DNA of 64,000 nucleotides from contig NC_011693.1 of NCBI RefSeq assembly GCF_000150955.2, positions 310,001 through 374,000 of the forward strand. Reading direction: 5' to 3'. The DNA comes from Phaeodactylum tricornutum CCAP 1055/1 (taxonomy: Eukaryota > Bacillariophyta > Bacillariophyceae > Surirellales > Neidiaceae). The first letter of the stretch is position 1. Every line of letters begins with the position of its first letter. Below are positions 63,434-64,000 of this stretch, in pieces. Below the pieces are notes generated by a model that saw only the letters and a list, made by a program, of their open reading frames with translations, did not search any database and was not told the DNA's origin. The position numbers and the translations under genes are program-made.

Positions 63434-64000
63434 ATGCCGGGGACACACGCTAGTACCGCGACGGTACGACTACTCCGGTGTGCGACGGTACCACCAGTCG
63501 GTCGATCGTCACCTTCTTTGAAACGGCGGTACCAATCGTACGCTCCCCGAGTGGTGGCGGCGACTACGGCAACGGCAGATATTCTGCGGAATGCCAACGG
63601 ATCCTTCGATAGTCCTAATTACCGGACACTGCTGATCCGCCGGTGGGCTTCCTCCACGACTACTACAACCAGTACTACTGCGACTACTACAACGGCCACG
63701 TCCACAACGAGTGGGGCTCCGGATACTACTTTGTCAACTTCTGCACTCGGTCGGATAGAATCCCTAACGTCGACGACTTCTCCATTGGCCCTGATCGAAC
63801 CCATGTCCATGCCACGTATTTACCGCTATTTGAATTTAGCAACGTACCAACGAGATGAGCTGGAAAGCGTGTTTGACAGAATACGAAACGGATACGCTCT
63901 CCAAACTACACACGACCAAAAGACTGCCGTCGGGACTGGGCCCGAAGCCACGGACTCCGACTCGGTCGATCCAGAGGAAACCATTACGGACTCTCAGATC
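63434..64000 (+). CDS. Unknown protein, 3' partial, mitochondrial-type N-terminus
   Basis: ATG at 63434, open for 189 codons without stop to the right edge, so the gene continues beyond the window. Not recognised. The first 80 residues are Arg-rich and free of acidic residues until an ATADILRNANG stretch (LKRRYQSYAPRVV), fitting a mitochondrial presequence. They are followed by a Thr/Ser-rich low-complexity run (about 75-100), then a more ordered part (MSMPRIYRYLNLATYQRDEL, ESVFDRIRNGYAL) and an acidic stretch (SDSVDPEETITDS). Long uninterrupted frame and normal codon use support a real gene. Confidence 0.6.
   Translation, partial: MPGTHASTATVRLLRCATVPPVGRSSPSLKRRYQSYAPRVVAATTATADILRNANGSFDSPNYRTLLIRRWASSTTTTTSTTATTTTATSTTSGAPDTTLSTSALGRIESLTSTTSPLALIEPMSMPRIYRYLNLATYQRDELESVFDRIRNGYALQTTHDQKTAVGTGPEATDSDSVDPEETITDSQI

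Overview
The window reads as nuclear DNA of a diatom, most likely a pennate diatom close to Phaeodactylum tricornutum. Genes are compact, lie on both strands and have zero, one or two short GT-AG introns (about 75-230 bp). Four proteins start with a signal peptide ending at the F of an ASAFAP-like motif, the signature of import into the four-membrane plastid of red-algal origin. Other diatom-type families are also present: a silicanin-like NQ-rich membrane protein, PSDAPS-repeat secreted proteins and HMG boxes of the KPKRPLSAYN type.

Layout. 1-13.8 kb: cyclin (5' partial), a two-exon nucleoside deaminase/2OG-Fe(II) oxygenase fusion, an S10 carboxypeptidase, a plastid CPBP protease with an EF-hand-like tail, a type II membrane protein with a duplicated lumenal domain, an SDR, and an unknown protein with hexapeptide repeats. 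13.9-30.4 kb: a GPI/TM-tailed alpha/beta hydrolase whose nucleophile elbow lacks Ser, a small plastid membrane protein, FolD, an uncertain charged protein, the silicanin-like protein, a PP4R1-like HEAT scaffold ending in a PDZ domain, a small secreted repeat/cystine-rich protein and a voltage-sensor-only channel relative. 30.4-33 kb is gene-poor, with microsatellites and decayed coding-like sequence. 33-47.9 kb: a BTB-like protein, a plastid-targeted MFS carrier, a three-repeat MYB factor, two HMG-box paralogues with split boxes, a disordered protein and an ABM-fold protein. 48.9-56.7 kb: a tandem pair of type II P-type ATPases sharing one intron position. 56.9-64 kb: a sulfotransferase, a 2.25 kb element with 200-bp perfect terminal inverted repeats carrying an armadillo-repeat gene fragment, a plastid PAP/fibrillin, and a 3'-partial gene running off the right edge.

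There is no operon-like organisation. Links are by compartment or duplication: four plastid proteins, several secretory-pathway proteins, and two duplicated pairs (HMG, P-ATPase). Gene starts were moved to the first plausible ATG, and introns were placed by reading frame and splice consensus. None of this has transcript support here.
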